From assembly GCA_036268075.1 (NCBI GenBank), contig DATAUV010000112.1, forward strand, positions 14,669 to 78,668: DNA of 64,000 bases. Direction: 5' to 3'. Both the position numbers and the translations under genes were made by a program. This stretch comes from DATARH01 sp036268075. GTDB lineage: Bacteria > Pseudomonadota > Alphaproteobacteria > ATCC43930 > CGMCC-115725. Below the pieces are notes generated by a model. It was given only the letters and a program-made list of their open reading frames with translations, was not told the origin of the DNA and did not search any database. Shown here one piece after another: positions 25,939 to 34,487 of the stretch (position 1 is the first letter of the stretch; every line of letters starts with the position of its first letter).

Positions 25939-26126
25939 CACGCGCTCCAGTGCATCGGCGATAAAGGCATTGACGCTCTTGCGCCCACGTGCCGCGGCGG
26001 CGGCGATGCGCCGGTGGAGCTCCGGCGCCAGCGGCCTGAAACAGGGCCTCGACGTCCGATATTGGCCCGCACCGGGTCGGCGAAGATCGCGTCAAGGGTT
26101 CCGCGGTGCTTGCCGGTCATCCGCAT
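25933..26126 (-). pseudogene. Collapsed hicA-hicB remnant
   Basis: From 26126 the minus strand reads MRMTGKHRGTLDAIFADPVRANI, the usual start of HicA-type toxins. After a frameshift it gives DVEALFQAAGA, the next HicA segment. After another shift it reads LAPELHRRIAAAAARGRKSVNAFIADALERV and stops at 25933; that is the C-terminal ribbon-helix-helix of a HicB antitoxin. The middle of both genes is missing. This is best explained as a toxin-antitoxin pair reduced by internal deletion, ending in the adjacent hairpin. Confidence 0.65.
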
Positions 26127-26215
26127 CGACACCACAAAATGGTGTCACATTTGCGATATGGCAACACCGATCGCTTCGGCCCATCATGGGCAAAGGCTCA
26201 GGGAGGGAACAGAGC

Positions 26216-27028
26216 GTGCCGGGAGATCGCCGTGTGGCCATAGCCGGGTTCGGCGCGATCGGGACGGTGGTCGCCCGATACCTCGATCAGGGGATCGAGG
26301 GGATGGAGCTCGTCACGGTCTCGGCGCGGGATGCGGCGAAGGCTTCGGCGGCGATGGCGGGGTTTGCGCGCAGGGTGCCGGTGGTGCCGCTCGCCGAATT
26401 ATGGGAGGGGGCCGACATCGTCGTCGAGTGTGCCCCGGCGGCGGTGTTGCGCGAGCTCGCCGAGCCGGCGCTGACGAACGGACGCACCCTCATCACGCTG
26501 AGCTGCGGGGCGCTCCTCGACAATTACGACCTCGTCGGCCTGGCGCGCACGCATGGCGGCCGCATCCTGGTGCCGACCGGCGCGCTGCTGGCGCTCGACG
26601 CGGTGCAGGCCGCCGCGGTCGGCGAGATCGCGCGCATCCACATGACCACGCGCAAGCCGCCGAACGGGCTCGACGGCGCGCCCTATCTGGTGGCGAACGG
26701 GATCGACGTGACCGGCCTCAATGCCGCCAAGCTCGTCTTCACCGGCAGCGCGCGGGAGGCGGCGCGAGGTTTTCCCGCCAACGTCAATGTCGCCGCCGCG
26801 CTGGCGATGGCCGGCGTCGGCCCCGACCGCACCACGATCGAAATCTGGGCCGACCCCGCCGTCACCCGCAACATGCACCGCATCGAGGTCGAAGCGGATT
26901 CGGCGCGTTTCGCCTTCGAGATCGAGAACGTGCCGAGCCTCGAAAACCCCCGCACCGGCAAACTGACCGCGCTGTCGGTGGTCGCGCTGCTGCGGAAGAT
27001 GGCGAGCCCGCTCGCGATCGGGACGTGA
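26216..27028 (+). CDS. nadX: Aspartate dehydrogenase
   Basis: This 270-residue protein has the Rossmann start RVAIAGFGAIGTVVARYLD and the NadX-type segments LSCGALLDNYDL, HMTTRKPPNGL, GSAREAARGFPANVNVAAAL and FEIENVPSLENPRTGKLTALS. It oxidises L-aspartate to iminoaspartate for NAD synthesis, or runs the reverse amination. The GTG at 26216 follows GGGAGG at good spacing. Longer in-frame starts run into unrelated DNA. NadA and NadC genes are not in the window. Confidence 0.9.
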   Translation: MPGDRRVAIAGFGAIGTVVARYLDQGIEGMELVTVSARDAAKASAAMAGFARRVPVVPLAELWEGADIVVECAPAAVLRELAEPALTNGRTLITLSCGALLDNYDLVGLARTHGGRILVPTGALLALDAVQAAAVGEIARIHMTTRKPPNGLDGAPYLVANGIDVTGLNAAKLVFTGSAREAARGFPANVNVAAALAMAGVGPDRTTIEIWADPAVTRNMHRIEVEADSARFAFEIENVPSLENPRTGKLTALSVVALLRKMASPLAIGT

Positions 27029-27168
27029 TGATCCGCGTATTGCTGGCCCTGGCACTGTGGCTGCTGGCGGGGCCGGCATTCGCCGCGAAGGGGGCCGAAG
27101 CCGCGGCCGTGCTGGCGAGCCCCGACGCGCTGGCGGCGGCGGCCCCGCCCTCGCAACAGTTCGTCTAG
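27028..27168 (+). CDS. Short secreted peptide, possibly a broken gene
   Basis: The ATG overlaps the nadX stop (TGATG). The 46-residue peptide starts with a clear signal sequence, MIRVLLALALWLLAGPAFA, then an Ala-rich stretch, and ends at a TAG. The same frame stays open after that TAG for 42 more codons, to 27297, with Gly-rich sequence GGAPANGWRYGGCGLLYSRG. It may be an intact small peptide or an exported protein of about 88 residues cut by a nonsense mutation. No family is recognised. Confidence 0.45.
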   Translation: MIRVLLALALWLLAGPAFAAKGAEAAAVLASPDALAAAAPPSQQFV

Positions 27169-27459
27169 GTCGCCTCGGTCGGCGGCGCCCCCGCGAACGG
27201 GTGGCGATACGGCGGCTGCGGGCTGCTTTATTCGCGCGGCACGAGCACCGCGACAGGAATTTACGGAGAGGTGTTGAACCGGGCGTCAGGCGTCTAGTTT
27301 TTGTTGTCCATGGCGAGCCGCGTTCATTCGCGGAGGGCGTTCGCTGATCTCCCGCTTATGCTTGCGGTCGATTTGACCGCGCGGCGGTCTCACCATTTAG
27401 GCGAGACGGCGTGCCTTATACGTCAGGTTTTTTACACAAATTCCTGTGTGCGGGACTTG

Positions 27460-27930
27460 TCAGCAGCCGCTGCCCCGACGGCTGGGGCTGACGCAGTTGC
27501 TGGTCGTCAACTGGGTGCTGCTCGTGCCTATCGTCGAAAGCAAGGCGGCGGCGCCACCGCCGGAATTGAACGCGGTCACGATCGACGCCGGCGCGGAGGC
27601 GATAGCCGCCTGGATCTGCTGCTGCGCAGCCTGCGCGTTCGGCGAGCTGCTGCTGGCGAAGAACACCGCGGCTTCGGCGAGGCCGCCGCCGAGGGCCGTC
27701 TGCACCGTCGCGGTCGCCGTAAGCGCCAATTGGGTAACCGCGGCGGCGAGCGAAGGGTTGGCCTCGACCGCCGCGGCGACCGCGTCGGAGAGCGCCTGTC
27801 CGCCGTCGGGATACTGCGCGATGATGGCCGCGATCTGAGACTGCGCCGTTCCCGAATCCTGCGCCGATGCTAGCGCCGGAACGCCGACGAGGCAAAGCAC
27901 GACGAACAACCGCGAAAGAACTTTAGTCAT
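27460..27930 (-). CDS. Small secreted Ala-rich protein, hypothetical
   Basis: This 156-residue protein has a signal peptide ending ALASAQ (about residue 23). The Ala/Ser/Gln-rich helical body contains IAAIIAQYPDGGQALSDAVAAAV and AAQQQIQAAIASAP, and the tail ends in NCVSPSRRGSGC. A strong AAGGAG Shine-Dalgarno precedes the ATG. It lies 48 bp downstream of the beta-barrel gene on the same strand, so it probably belongs to the exopolysaccharide export operon. No known domain is seen. Confidence 0.7.
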   Translation of the reverse strand: MTKVLSRLFVVLCLVGVPALASAQDSGTAQSQIAAIIAQYPDGGQALSDAVAAAVEANPSLAAAVTQLALTATATVQTALGGGLAEAAVFFASSSSPNAQAAQQQIQAAIASAPASIVTAFNSGGGAAALLSTIGTSSTQLTTSNCVSPSRRGSGC

Positions 27931-27978
27931 CTCCGGCTCCTTGCCTCCTGCGGGGGATCAGGTTTAGGCCCGCCGCCG

Positions 27979-29403
27979 TTAATATTTGTAGGTCGCTCCC
28001 AGCGTTACGACATCGCGGGTAAAGCTCTGTCCCACCGCATTCGAGGATAATTGAAGATGTTGGTAGTCTAGTGTCAACCCTACATTGCGCAGCAGGTCGT
28101 AAGTCACGGTTCCGCCGACGGTCCATGCGTCGTCGCGGCGCGGGTTGCCGACGTAATCGGTATGGATGTATCCGCCGCGACCGGTCGCGCGCCACACCGG
28201 GCTGATCGAGTAGTCAGCCGTGGTCAAATAGGTATCGACCTTGGTCGCGTTGCCCCCCGCGGTCAGGAGTGTCGCGCCGACGGACTCGTCGATCCCCAGG
28301 TTTAGGGTAAGTTCCGGCAACGGGAAATAGTGGCCGCGGACCCCGAAAACGGGCGAGTTGACGGTCCCGATCGTCGAGCTGTTGAAGGATTCCGACTGAT
28401 AGCCGGCGTAAACCTCTCCCTTCATCAGGCCGATCTGGTCGGTGCCGATGCCGCCGACGACACGATAGCCGGATGACCCGAGCGCGGAGATCGATTGGTC
28501 GCGCGAGTCGAGCGAACCTTCCAGGTAGGCATACAGCGCCGGGGTGAACCAGAGCCCGCCGCGGGTGACGGCGGTGTACGTCACGCCGTCCGGAGAGGGC
28601 GCCACCGTGCTGGAGTTCTTGTCGTATACGAGGTCGACCACCGAGCCGCCGACCGAGACGAACGACCGCGCGAAATTCTTCTGGATCGATGTCGCGCCGG
28701 TGAACTGGTCGTACGAAGTCGGGTTGGAGGACGGCGAGAGGCCGACGCCGGTCGGGTTGAGCGGCGTCACGGTCTGCTCGGTGCCGAGGGTCGCAAACAG
28801 ATCCTGCTGGCGCGTGAAGTCGGCCTGGCCGTTGATGATGACGTCGGGAAGCGGCGTGTATGTCTCGGTGCCGCCGGCGCGTGCGGAGATGATCTGGCCG
28901 TCGCCCGGAATGTCGCGCAAATAGAAACGGCCGTCGGCGTTGCCATACAGCGTCGTCTTGAACAGGCCGCTATCCTGCTGCGCCAGCAGCGACGGAGACA
29001 CCCGCAATCCGGCGCTCGCGGCGCCGCTGCTGCTCTGGTTGACGTTGGTGTCGTACATCACGCCGGCAAAGGCCGAGGGATAGAGCAGCCAGTCGCCGAC
29101 GACGAGCGCGCTCTCGGCCCGGCCCGGCTTCGCAAATACGTCTTCCCGGCCGGTCGCCACCGGCGGCGGCTCGATTGCGATCGAGCCGCCGCCGATGCCG
29201 CCCACCTGGGCGACTTCGCTGGCCTGCGCGATCTGGATAGTTGACGATACCGAGCCGAGAGACAGATCGGCGCTCGGCAGCGCCGTGGCCGCGAGCTGCT
29301 CGCCCGTACCGACCTGGGCGCGGGCGTCGGAGGCCGTCCCCGCGAACAGGGCGAGGACGGAGGTCCCGGCCACAAGCATATGACGTAGGCGTAGGTAGCC
29401 CAT
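27979..29403 (-). CDS. Outer-membrane beta-barrel protein (BBP2-like), polysaccharide-associated
   Basis: This 474-residue protein has a signal peptide (MGYLRLRHMLVAGTSVLALFAG) followed by many alternating beta-strands and a C-terminal aromatic strand (TRDVVTLGATYKY), as in outer-membrane barrels. Segments such as LLYPSAFAGVMYDTNVNQS fit the putative beta-barrel porin 2 family, which is common beside Wza-type genes. It could form the outer-membrane exit or a surface anchor for the polymer. The ATG at 29403 gives a proper signal peptide. The Wza-like gene lies upstream on the same strand. Confidence 0.8.
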   Translation of the reverse strand: MGYLRLRHMLVAGTSVLALFAGTASDARAQVGTGEQLAATALPSADLSLGSVSSTIQIAQASEVAQVGGIGGGSIAIEPPPVATGREDVFAKPGRAESALVVGDWLLYPSAFAGVMYDTNVNQSSSGAASAGLRVSPSLLAQQDSGLFKTTLYGNADGRFYLRDIPGDGQIISARAGGTETYTPLPDVIINGQADFTRQQDLFATLGTEQTVTPLNPTGVGLSPSSNPTSYDQFTGATSIQKNFARSFVSVGGSVVDLVYDKNSSTVAPSPDGVTYTAVTRGGLWFTPALYAYLEGSLDSRDQSISALGSSGYRVVGGIGTDQIGLMKGEVYAGYQSESFNSSTIGTVNSPVFGVRGHYFPLPELTLNLGIDESVGATLLTAGGNATKVDTYLTTADYSISPVWRATGRGGYIHTDYVGNPRRDDAWTVGGTVTYDLLRNVGLTLDYQHLQLSSNAVGQSFTRDVVTLGATYKY

Positions 29404-29593
29404 TTGTATTTCCCCCCGGTCCCGCTTTCCCCGCTCGGGACCCTTCATCCGCCAATCCAATACTAAACTAAAAGTCGGTATACGCGACCCGTACTATCCC
29501 GATATCTCACCTGTGTTCAACTTTACGCGAGGCCGTTTCTGCGCTGTGCCGGCCTGCGCTGTGCCGAACCGCCCCCTTCGGCCAGCCACGAGG

Positions 29594-30214
29594 CTATATG
29601 TATCTGCGCGGCACCTTGATGATGTCCCCGGGTAGGATCGGGATCGGCTGGCTCATGTCGTATTCATGCATCTCGGTCTCGCCGGGATGTTGAATCTCGA
29701 TCTTTGATTGGTCCGCCCGGTATGTGGTTCCTCCGGCGATGGCGATCGCGCTCAACACATTGAGCCCGCCGGTATAGGGATAGGCGCCGGGCTTATCCAC
29801 TTCGCCGACGATATAGAACGGCCGGAACTCGGCGACGCCCACCGTGATCTTCGGGTTCTTCAGGTAGCCGGTGGAGAACTTCGCCTCCAGCTCCTGCTCC
29901 AAATCATGCTGACTGAGGCCCGAGGCCTTGAGCGTTCCGGCGAGCGGCAGGGATACGAACCCGCTCGGGTCGATCTGGTAGTCGCCGCTCAGCGAGGGTT
30001 CGTTGTACACCGTGACATGAATTTTCTCGCCGGCCTGCAGCTTTGGCGGGCCCGACGCCTCGGTCTCCAGGGCTTGGCGCTCGGCCTGGGTGACCGGTTT
30101 GACGTTGCTGGGGCCGCAACCTGAAACAAGAAGCGAAATGCCCAGCAGTGCCGGTGCCGCGAAGCGCCGGATCGACGAGAGCGCCGCCGTCTTGCGGCCC
30201 AGGCCATCCCGCAT
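29594..30214 (-). CDS. Polysaccharide export lipoprotein, Wza/SLBB family
   Basis: This 206-residue protein has a signal with lipobox LLVSGC, an export domain (LQAGEKIHVTVYNEPSLSGDYQIDPSGFVSLPLAG, cut into motif parts) and an SLBB-type domain (FYIVGEVDKPGAYPYTGGLNVLSAIAIAGG). It ends PGDIIKVPRRYI. It should form the periplasm-to-outer-membrane channel for an exopolysaccharide, inserted by its lipid. It is divergent from the sugar transferase gene. The chosen ATG (30214) gives a normal signal; in-frame starts further upstream exist. Confidence 0.88.
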   Translation of the reverse strand: MRDGLGRKTAALSSIRRFAAPALLGISLLVSGCGPSNVKPVTQAERQALETEASGPPKLQAGEKIHVTVYNEPSLSGDYQIDPSGFVSLPLAGTLKASGLSQHDLEQELEAKFSTGYLKNPKITVGVAEFRPFYIVGEVDKPGAYPYTGGLNVLSAIAIAGGTTYRADQSKIEIQHPGETEMHEYDMSQPIPILPGDIIKVPRRYI

Positions 30215-30764
30215 CTTCACCGTTCCCACAAGTCCATCTCCATAACAGGGTAACTCGATAGCAGCCGCGCCGGTTGCTTCCCGCTCGGCGGTTTGACGCG
30301 AGTCCTGTGCGTGCCGATCACCGTAACACACTATGCGGCAAATGTTATTTCAACTGTACCGTTACCTTGCGGGTTGTGTAAAATATAAATGTTATCAATG
30401 TATTGTGGAGCCTCTCCGGGGCGGGCCGCAGTTCGCCGCGGGAATCGATTCTCGAATCGATTCCCCAGTTCATCGGCGGCGCCAAGGTGCCAAGCCGCTG
30501 AGATTGCCCGCTTCGCCGGAGAATTTTTCGGAGTGTAAAGGCGACAAAAATCAACTTTAACGGATAACGCAGACATGCCGCCAGCCGAGTTCTCGTAACA
30601 GATAATTACAATTCGTTTCAATTTGGACACGTTCTTGCCGCAAAGTCGAAATGTCGGTTATGATACAACTCTGGCGGCAGAAAAGCGCCGTCAAGAAACC
30701 GTGCCGGTTATCGCGGCGGCCGCACGGTGGCAGCATTGTTCCCCCATCGATCTGCCGTGAGGAA
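30215..30764. other. Divergent promoter region of the exopolysaccharide module
   Basis: About 550 bp separates the Wza-like gene (minus) from the sugar transferase (plus). It is richer in A+T than the surroundings and carries no credible gene. It holds the palindrome at 30440-30465. Both promoters should lie here, but no clear -35/-10 pair could be assigned with confidence. Confidence 0.5.
30440..30465. promoter_or_regulatory. Perfect inverted repeat, candidate operator
   Basis: GGGAATCGATT and AATCGATTCCC form 11-bp perfect arms around CTCG in the middle of the divergent exopolysaccharide promoter region. There is no T-run after it, so a protein-binding site is more likely than a terminator. 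The binding protein is unknown. Confidence 0.5.
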
Positions 30765-32306
30765 ATGGTCGGCGTGCGCACGCGTTCTCCTTCATCTCAC
30801 GCGCGGATCAGCGTTCGTCTGTCGCCGCTCGACGTCGCGGTCGCGGCGCTGGCGCCGATCCTGGCGCTCAACCTGAGACATGCGATTTCTTTCTCGGGCG
30901 GCGCCGATCCCGCGATCGTCTCGTATAGTATGGTGTCGCTACTGTCCTCTCTGGTGGCGTTCGCGGTCTTTCGCATCCATGGCGGGATTCCGCGGTATTT
31001 CTCGCTGCGCGACCTGGTCGATCTGGCGCTGGCGGTCCTGGCCGCCGAGACGATGACCTGCGTCGCGCTGTTCACGGTTACCCGGCTCGAGGGCATTCCG
31101 CGCTCGGTGCCGGCGATCCATGCGATGATCCTGGGTGCAGGTCTGCTCGCGGTCCGGGCGATCGCGCGGTTCGCCGATCTTCGCGCGGCGGGCACTACGC
31201 CGGCCGCCGCGGCGCCCGAGCATGTGATCGTCATCGGCCTTAACGACCTGTCGGTTCTGTTCCTGAAATTCTTGCAGGCGGCGGGGCGTGGCGAGCGCAA
31301 GGTGGTCGCCGTGCTCGACGAGGCGCCGCGCTGGTTTGGCCGCTCGGTCAATGGCGTTCGGGTCTACGGGCCGCCTGCGCAGCTCGAAGCGCTGATCGGC
31401 GAGTTCGGGACGCACGGTGTCGAGATCGGCCAGGTCGCGATCGGGGTCGAGGAAGGCGAGCTCTCGGCAGGGACGATGCGGGAAATCCACCGCGTCTGCG
31501 CCGCGCGCGACATCGAGCTGGCCTTCGTCCCGAAATTCCTGACACCGGCCATGCGCAGGCAGCAGGCGGACGCGCCGCCGGTCCACATCGTGCAGACGAC
31601 CGCCGCGTCGGCCGCGGGCCTCGCGCCGCCATCGTTCTTCCGTGCAAAGCGGGTGGCCGACTTTATCGTCGCGCTGGCACTGATCGTGGTGCTGTCGCCG
31701 CTCTGGGCCTTGGCCGCGGCGATTGCCTTTTTCGACGTCGGCAGCCCCATCCTGTTCTGGCAGCAGCGTGCGGGGCTCGGCGGATGGCCGTTCCAGCTCT
31801 ACAAGATCCGCACGCTCCGCCCGGCCTTCGACCGCAGCGGCGCCAGCATCGACGAGGATAGCCGGCTGTCGCATGCCGGCCGCTTTCTGCGTCGGACCCG
31901 GCTCGACGAGCTGCCGCAGCTTTTCAACGTCCTCGCCGGCGAGATGTCGCTGATCGGCCCGCGGCCGCTCCTGCCGCAGGATCAGCCGCGCGGCGCGTCG
32001 GTGCGCCTGTCCGTGCGTCCGGGGATCACCGGCTGGGCCCAGGTGAACGGCGGCAAGCTGCTGACGCCCGAGGAAAAGGACGAGCTGGATTGCTGGTACA
32101 TCGCCAACGCGTCGCCCCGCCTCGATCTTCGGATCGTCGCGCTGACGGTGCGCAGCCTGCTCAAGGGCGACCGCCGCCCGGAGCCGGCCCCGGCGCGCGC
32201 GCGCGCCGTGGCGGGCCGGGGGCCGATCGTGGCGACCCGGTTTGCCTCCTCCGCCCCGGTCGAGCCCTCGTTGAGCGGAGAACGGCAGCGCTCCGCCGCG
32301 CGCTAA
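30765..32306 (+). CDS. Polyprenyl-phosphate sugar-1-phosphate transferase
   Basis: This about 513-residue protein has four N-terminal membrane segments and a central nucleotide-binding-like domain (EHVIVIGLNDLSVLFLK). The C-terminal bacterial sugar transferase domain starts at FFRAKRVADFIVALALIVVL. Key motifs are YKIRTLRP, DELPQLFNVLAGEMSLIGPRP and RPGITGWAQVNGG. It starts exopolysaccharide synthesis by transferring a sugar phosphate to undecaprenyl phosphate at the inner membrane. Start is uncertain: ATG 30765 or GTG 30774 follow GTGAGGAA. Confidence 0.9.
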   Translation: MVGVRTRSPSSHARISVRLSPLDVAVAALAPILALNLRHAISFSGGADPAIVSYSMVSLLSSLVAFAVFRIHGGIPRYFSLRDLVDLALAVLAAETMTCVALFTVTRLEGIPRSVPAIHAMILGAGLLAVRAIARFADLRAAGTTPAAAAPEHVIVIGLNDLSVLFLKFLQAAGRGERKVVAVLDEAPRWFGRSVNGVRVYGPPAQLEALIGEFGTHGVEIGQVAIGVEEGELSAGTMREIHRVCAARDIELAFVPKFLTPAMRRQQADAPPVHIVQTTAASAAGLAPPSFFRAKRVADFIVALALIVVLSPLWALAAAIAFFDVGSPILFWQQRAGLGGWPFQLYKIRTLRPAFDRSGASIDEDSRLSHAGRFLRRTRLDELPQLFNVLAGEMSLIGPRPLLPQDQPRGASVRLSVRPGITGWAQVNGGKLLTPEEKDELDCWYIANASPRLDLRIVALTVRSLLKGDRRPEPAPARARAVAGRGPIVATRFASSAPVEPSLSGERQRSAAR

Positions 32307-32335
32307 CCGCATTGCCGGCCGCAGCGGCAGGCTGA

Positions 32336-33058
32336 TCAGAACGCGGTCAGAAACCTGACCCGCTCGTCCTCGAGCACCACGCAGGTCAGCCGCCCGGTCA
32401 TAAAGGCGCCGGTATCGACGTTGATCCGGTTTGTCCGCACCTCGGGCTCCTCGACCGGGCTGTGGCCATGCACCACGAGCTTGCCGAAATTGGCCCGGCT
32501 GCCGAGGAACTCGTCGCGGATCCACAACAGGTCGTCCTCGGTCTGGCGGTCGAGCGCGATCCCCGGCCGCACGCCGGCATGGCACAGGAAATAGCGGCCC
32601 ACCGTCAGCGAGTTCCGCAGCGAGGCGAGGAAGTCGACATGCGCGGGCGGCAGCGCCTCCGCCAGCGCCTCGGCTGCCGCTGCGTAGAACTTGCCGCGCA
32701 TCACGTGCGAGACGTCCACGCCGTAGGAATGCAGCGTCTCGAGCCCGCCATAATGACGCCATTGCCCGGCGACTTCCGGGTCGGCGAGAAACCCGTCGAG
32801 CAGGGCCTCGTGATTGCCCCGCAACGGCACGAATTTCGTGGGAAACGGGTTGTGCGTCAGCCGCTCGATCACGGCGCGCGACGCCGGCCCGCGGTCGATA
32901 TAGTCGCCGAGGGTGACGGTCAGGCACTCGTCCGCCGCGATCCCGCCGAGATCGCGGGCGATCGCGTCGATCATCCGGTCGAGCAGCTTGGCATGCCCGT
33001 GGATATCGCCGATCGCATAGAGCCGGCGCGGCTCAGGCAACGGCGTGACGGTTTCCAT
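32336..33058 (-). CDS. Metallophosphoesterase (serine/threonine phosphatase-like)
   Basis: This 240-residue protein carries the full PPP-type metal-binding set: GDIHGH near residue 17, GDYIDRG near 51, RGNHEALL near 79, and later histidines in LCHAGVRPG and VHGHSPVEEP. It resembles phage lambda-type and bacterial PrpA-like phosphatases. It would remove phosphate from proteins or small phosphoesters in the cytoplasm. It is convergent with the sugar transferase gene. Its substrate and any link to polysaccharide production are unknown. Confidence 0.9.
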   Translation of the reverse strand: METVTPLPEPRRLYAIGDIHGHAKLLDRMIDAIARDLGGIAADECLTVTLGDYIDRGPASRAVIERLTHNPFPTKFVPLRGNHEALLDGFLADPEVAGQWRHYGGLETLHSYGVDVSHVMRGKFYAAAAEALAEALPPAHVDFLASLRNSLTVGRYFLCHAGVRPGIALDRQTEDDLLWIRDEFLGSRANFGKLVVHGHSPVEEPEVRTNRINVDTGAFMTGRLTCVVLEDERVRFLTAF

Positions 33059-33258
33059 GGTCGATCGAATCCGGACCCAGGGCGGCTGTGACGATCTTGA
33101 TGATTAGACGACTGTTTGTCGAGACGGCGATGTTTGCCCAGTTGCCCAGTAATGAGTCAACATATCTGTCGCATCTCGGCGCAGCTCTTGCTTTTCAAGG
33201 AGGAAAATCATAAGGTGATCTAGCAATGTAGTTATGAACTTTTTGTGAAATTTTAACC

Positions 33259-33834
33259 ATGCCTGGCTCACCGAACGCGCAACACGAATTGGACGATTCC
33301 GGGCAACATGGCCCAATCAACTTGGCTCGCGACGAAAGATGGTATGCCGTGCACACGCTTCCCTTTGGCGAGGCGCGGGCGGAAGGCAATCTCGTCGGCC
33401 AGGAGTTCCGCGTTTTCATGCCGAAGCGGCGCAAGACTGTCCGGCACGCACGTCGGATGACCACCGTCGAGGCGCCGTTTTTCCCGCGCTATCTGTTTGT
33501 CGCACTCGATATGGGACGCGACCAGTGGCGGCGGGTCAATGGGACGTTCGGGGTCGCGCGCCTCATCATGCGCGGCGACGAGCCACAACCTGTCCCGTGC
33601 GGTGTGGTCGAGGCGCTGGTCGCGTCGGCCGATGCGCACGGCATCCTCCAACTCGGACCCGCTTTGCGCGTCGGCGATACGGTGCGGTTGATGGCGGGTC
33701 CCTTCGCCGAGCATCTCGCGGTGCTCGACCAGCTCGACGAATCCGGCCGGGTGCGCGTCCTGCTCGACATTCTGGGCCGGCAGGTGACAACCTCGACTCA
33801 TGCCAACAACGTCATTCCGATCGCGCGGAACTAA
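33259..33834 (+). CDS. NusG/RfaH-type transcription antiterminator
   Basis: This 191-residue protein has a NusG N-terminal domain (RWYAVHTLPFGEARAEGNLV, FFPRYLFVALDM, FGVARLIMRGDEP) and a KOW-type C-terminal domain (LRVGDTVRLMAGPFAEHLAVLDQLDESGRVRVLLDILG, given in parts). It is a NusG paralogue rather than the housekeeping NusG, because it has an unrelated N-terminal extension and lies in a polysaccharide module. Such proteins (RfaH, LoaP, UpxY) help RNA polymerase cross long surface-polymer operons. The start lies in an A+T-rich leader. Confidence 0.85.
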   Translation: MPGSPNAQHELDDSGQHGPINLARDERWYAVHTLPFGEARAEGNLVGQEFRVFMPKRRKTVRHARRMTTVEAPFFPRYLFVALDMGRDQWRRVNGTFGVARLIMRGDEPQPVPCGVVEALVASADAHGILQLGPALRVGDTVRLMAGPFAEHLAVLDQLDESGRVRVLLDILGRQVTTSTHANNVIPIARN

Positions 33835-33858
33835 CCGCTTGGCGCCGTGCGGCGGGCG

Positions 33859-34437
33859 ATGATCCGGTCACTGGCCGCACTCGTCCTCGTGGCGGCGGCC
33901 GCCGGCTGCGCGCCCGGCGGACAGACCGACCTCGCGGCCGCGGTCGCGCCGGCGGACGTGGCCCGCGCGATGTGCCTGCAATATCGCCACGGCGACGCCG
34001 CTTCGTGCGCCGCGACCGCGCCGCCGCTTCGGGCGTCGGAAACCGCCTATCGGCTCTGCCTCGACTATCACCCGGTCGATCCCCGGCCATGCAAGGCCGT
34101 GCGGGAAGCCTACGAGGCCGATCTGCGCGCCTTCTACGAGGCGCCGGAGCATAAATCGGCGGCGGGCGTGTCGACGCCGGAGGAAGGGGGCATGATCGGC
34201 GAGGGCCGCTATCGCCAGCTTCACCGCACCGCCGAGCAGCTCTATGTCGCGACCAGCCGCGACGCCGAGACCTTCAAGGCGGCGATCCTCATCCCCGAGG
34301 TCCGCCGCAAGGTCGAGCGGGTGATCGGCCCGGTCGATGACGAAAAGCTGCAGGCGCTGTCCGACAAATCGCGGGCCGAGGCGCTCTACTGGTACCAGTA
34401 CATGCAGGGGCTCGAACAGATGGAGCCGGCGTACTAG
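33859..34437 (+). CDS. Cysteine-rich lipoprotein, hypothetical
   Basis: This 192-residue protein has a signal peptide and lipobox (VAAAAGC, cysteine about residue 17). The body has several cysteines spaced like MCLQYRHGDAASC, RLCLDYHPVDPRPC, which could form disulfides in the periplasm. The C-terminal half is helical and charged. A GTG start four codons upstream (33847) is possible. It is 24 bp downstream of the antiterminator gene and ends in a stem-loop. No known family. Confidence 0.68.
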   Translation: MIRSLAALVLVAAAAGCAPGGQTDLAAAVAPADVARAMCLQYRHGDAASCAATAPPLRASETAYRLCLDYHPVDPRPCKAVREAYEADLRAFYEAPEHKSAAGVSTPEEGGMIGEGRYRQLHRTAEQLYVATSRDAETFKAAILIPEVRRKVERVIGPVDDEKLQALSDKSRAEALYWYQYMQGLEQMEPAY

Positions 34438-34440
34438 AGC

Positions 34441-34468
34441 GAAATCCGATCCTATTGAATCGGATTTC
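34441..34468. terminator. Stem-loop after lipoprotein gene
   Basis: GAAATCCGAT and ATCGGATTTC form a 10-bp stem with an 8-nt loop, beginning 3 bp after the stop codon at 34437. The following TCTCTCT is pyrimidine-rich but has no pure T-run, so terminator strength is uncertain. Confidence 0.55.
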
Positions 34469-34487
34469 TCTCTGACTAGTTGTAATG

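Noticed and set aside
30939..32927. 662-codon minus-strand open frame opposite the sugar transferase
   Set aside because: Arg/Asp-rich antisense frame with no motifs; the plus-strand gene has clear family signatures.
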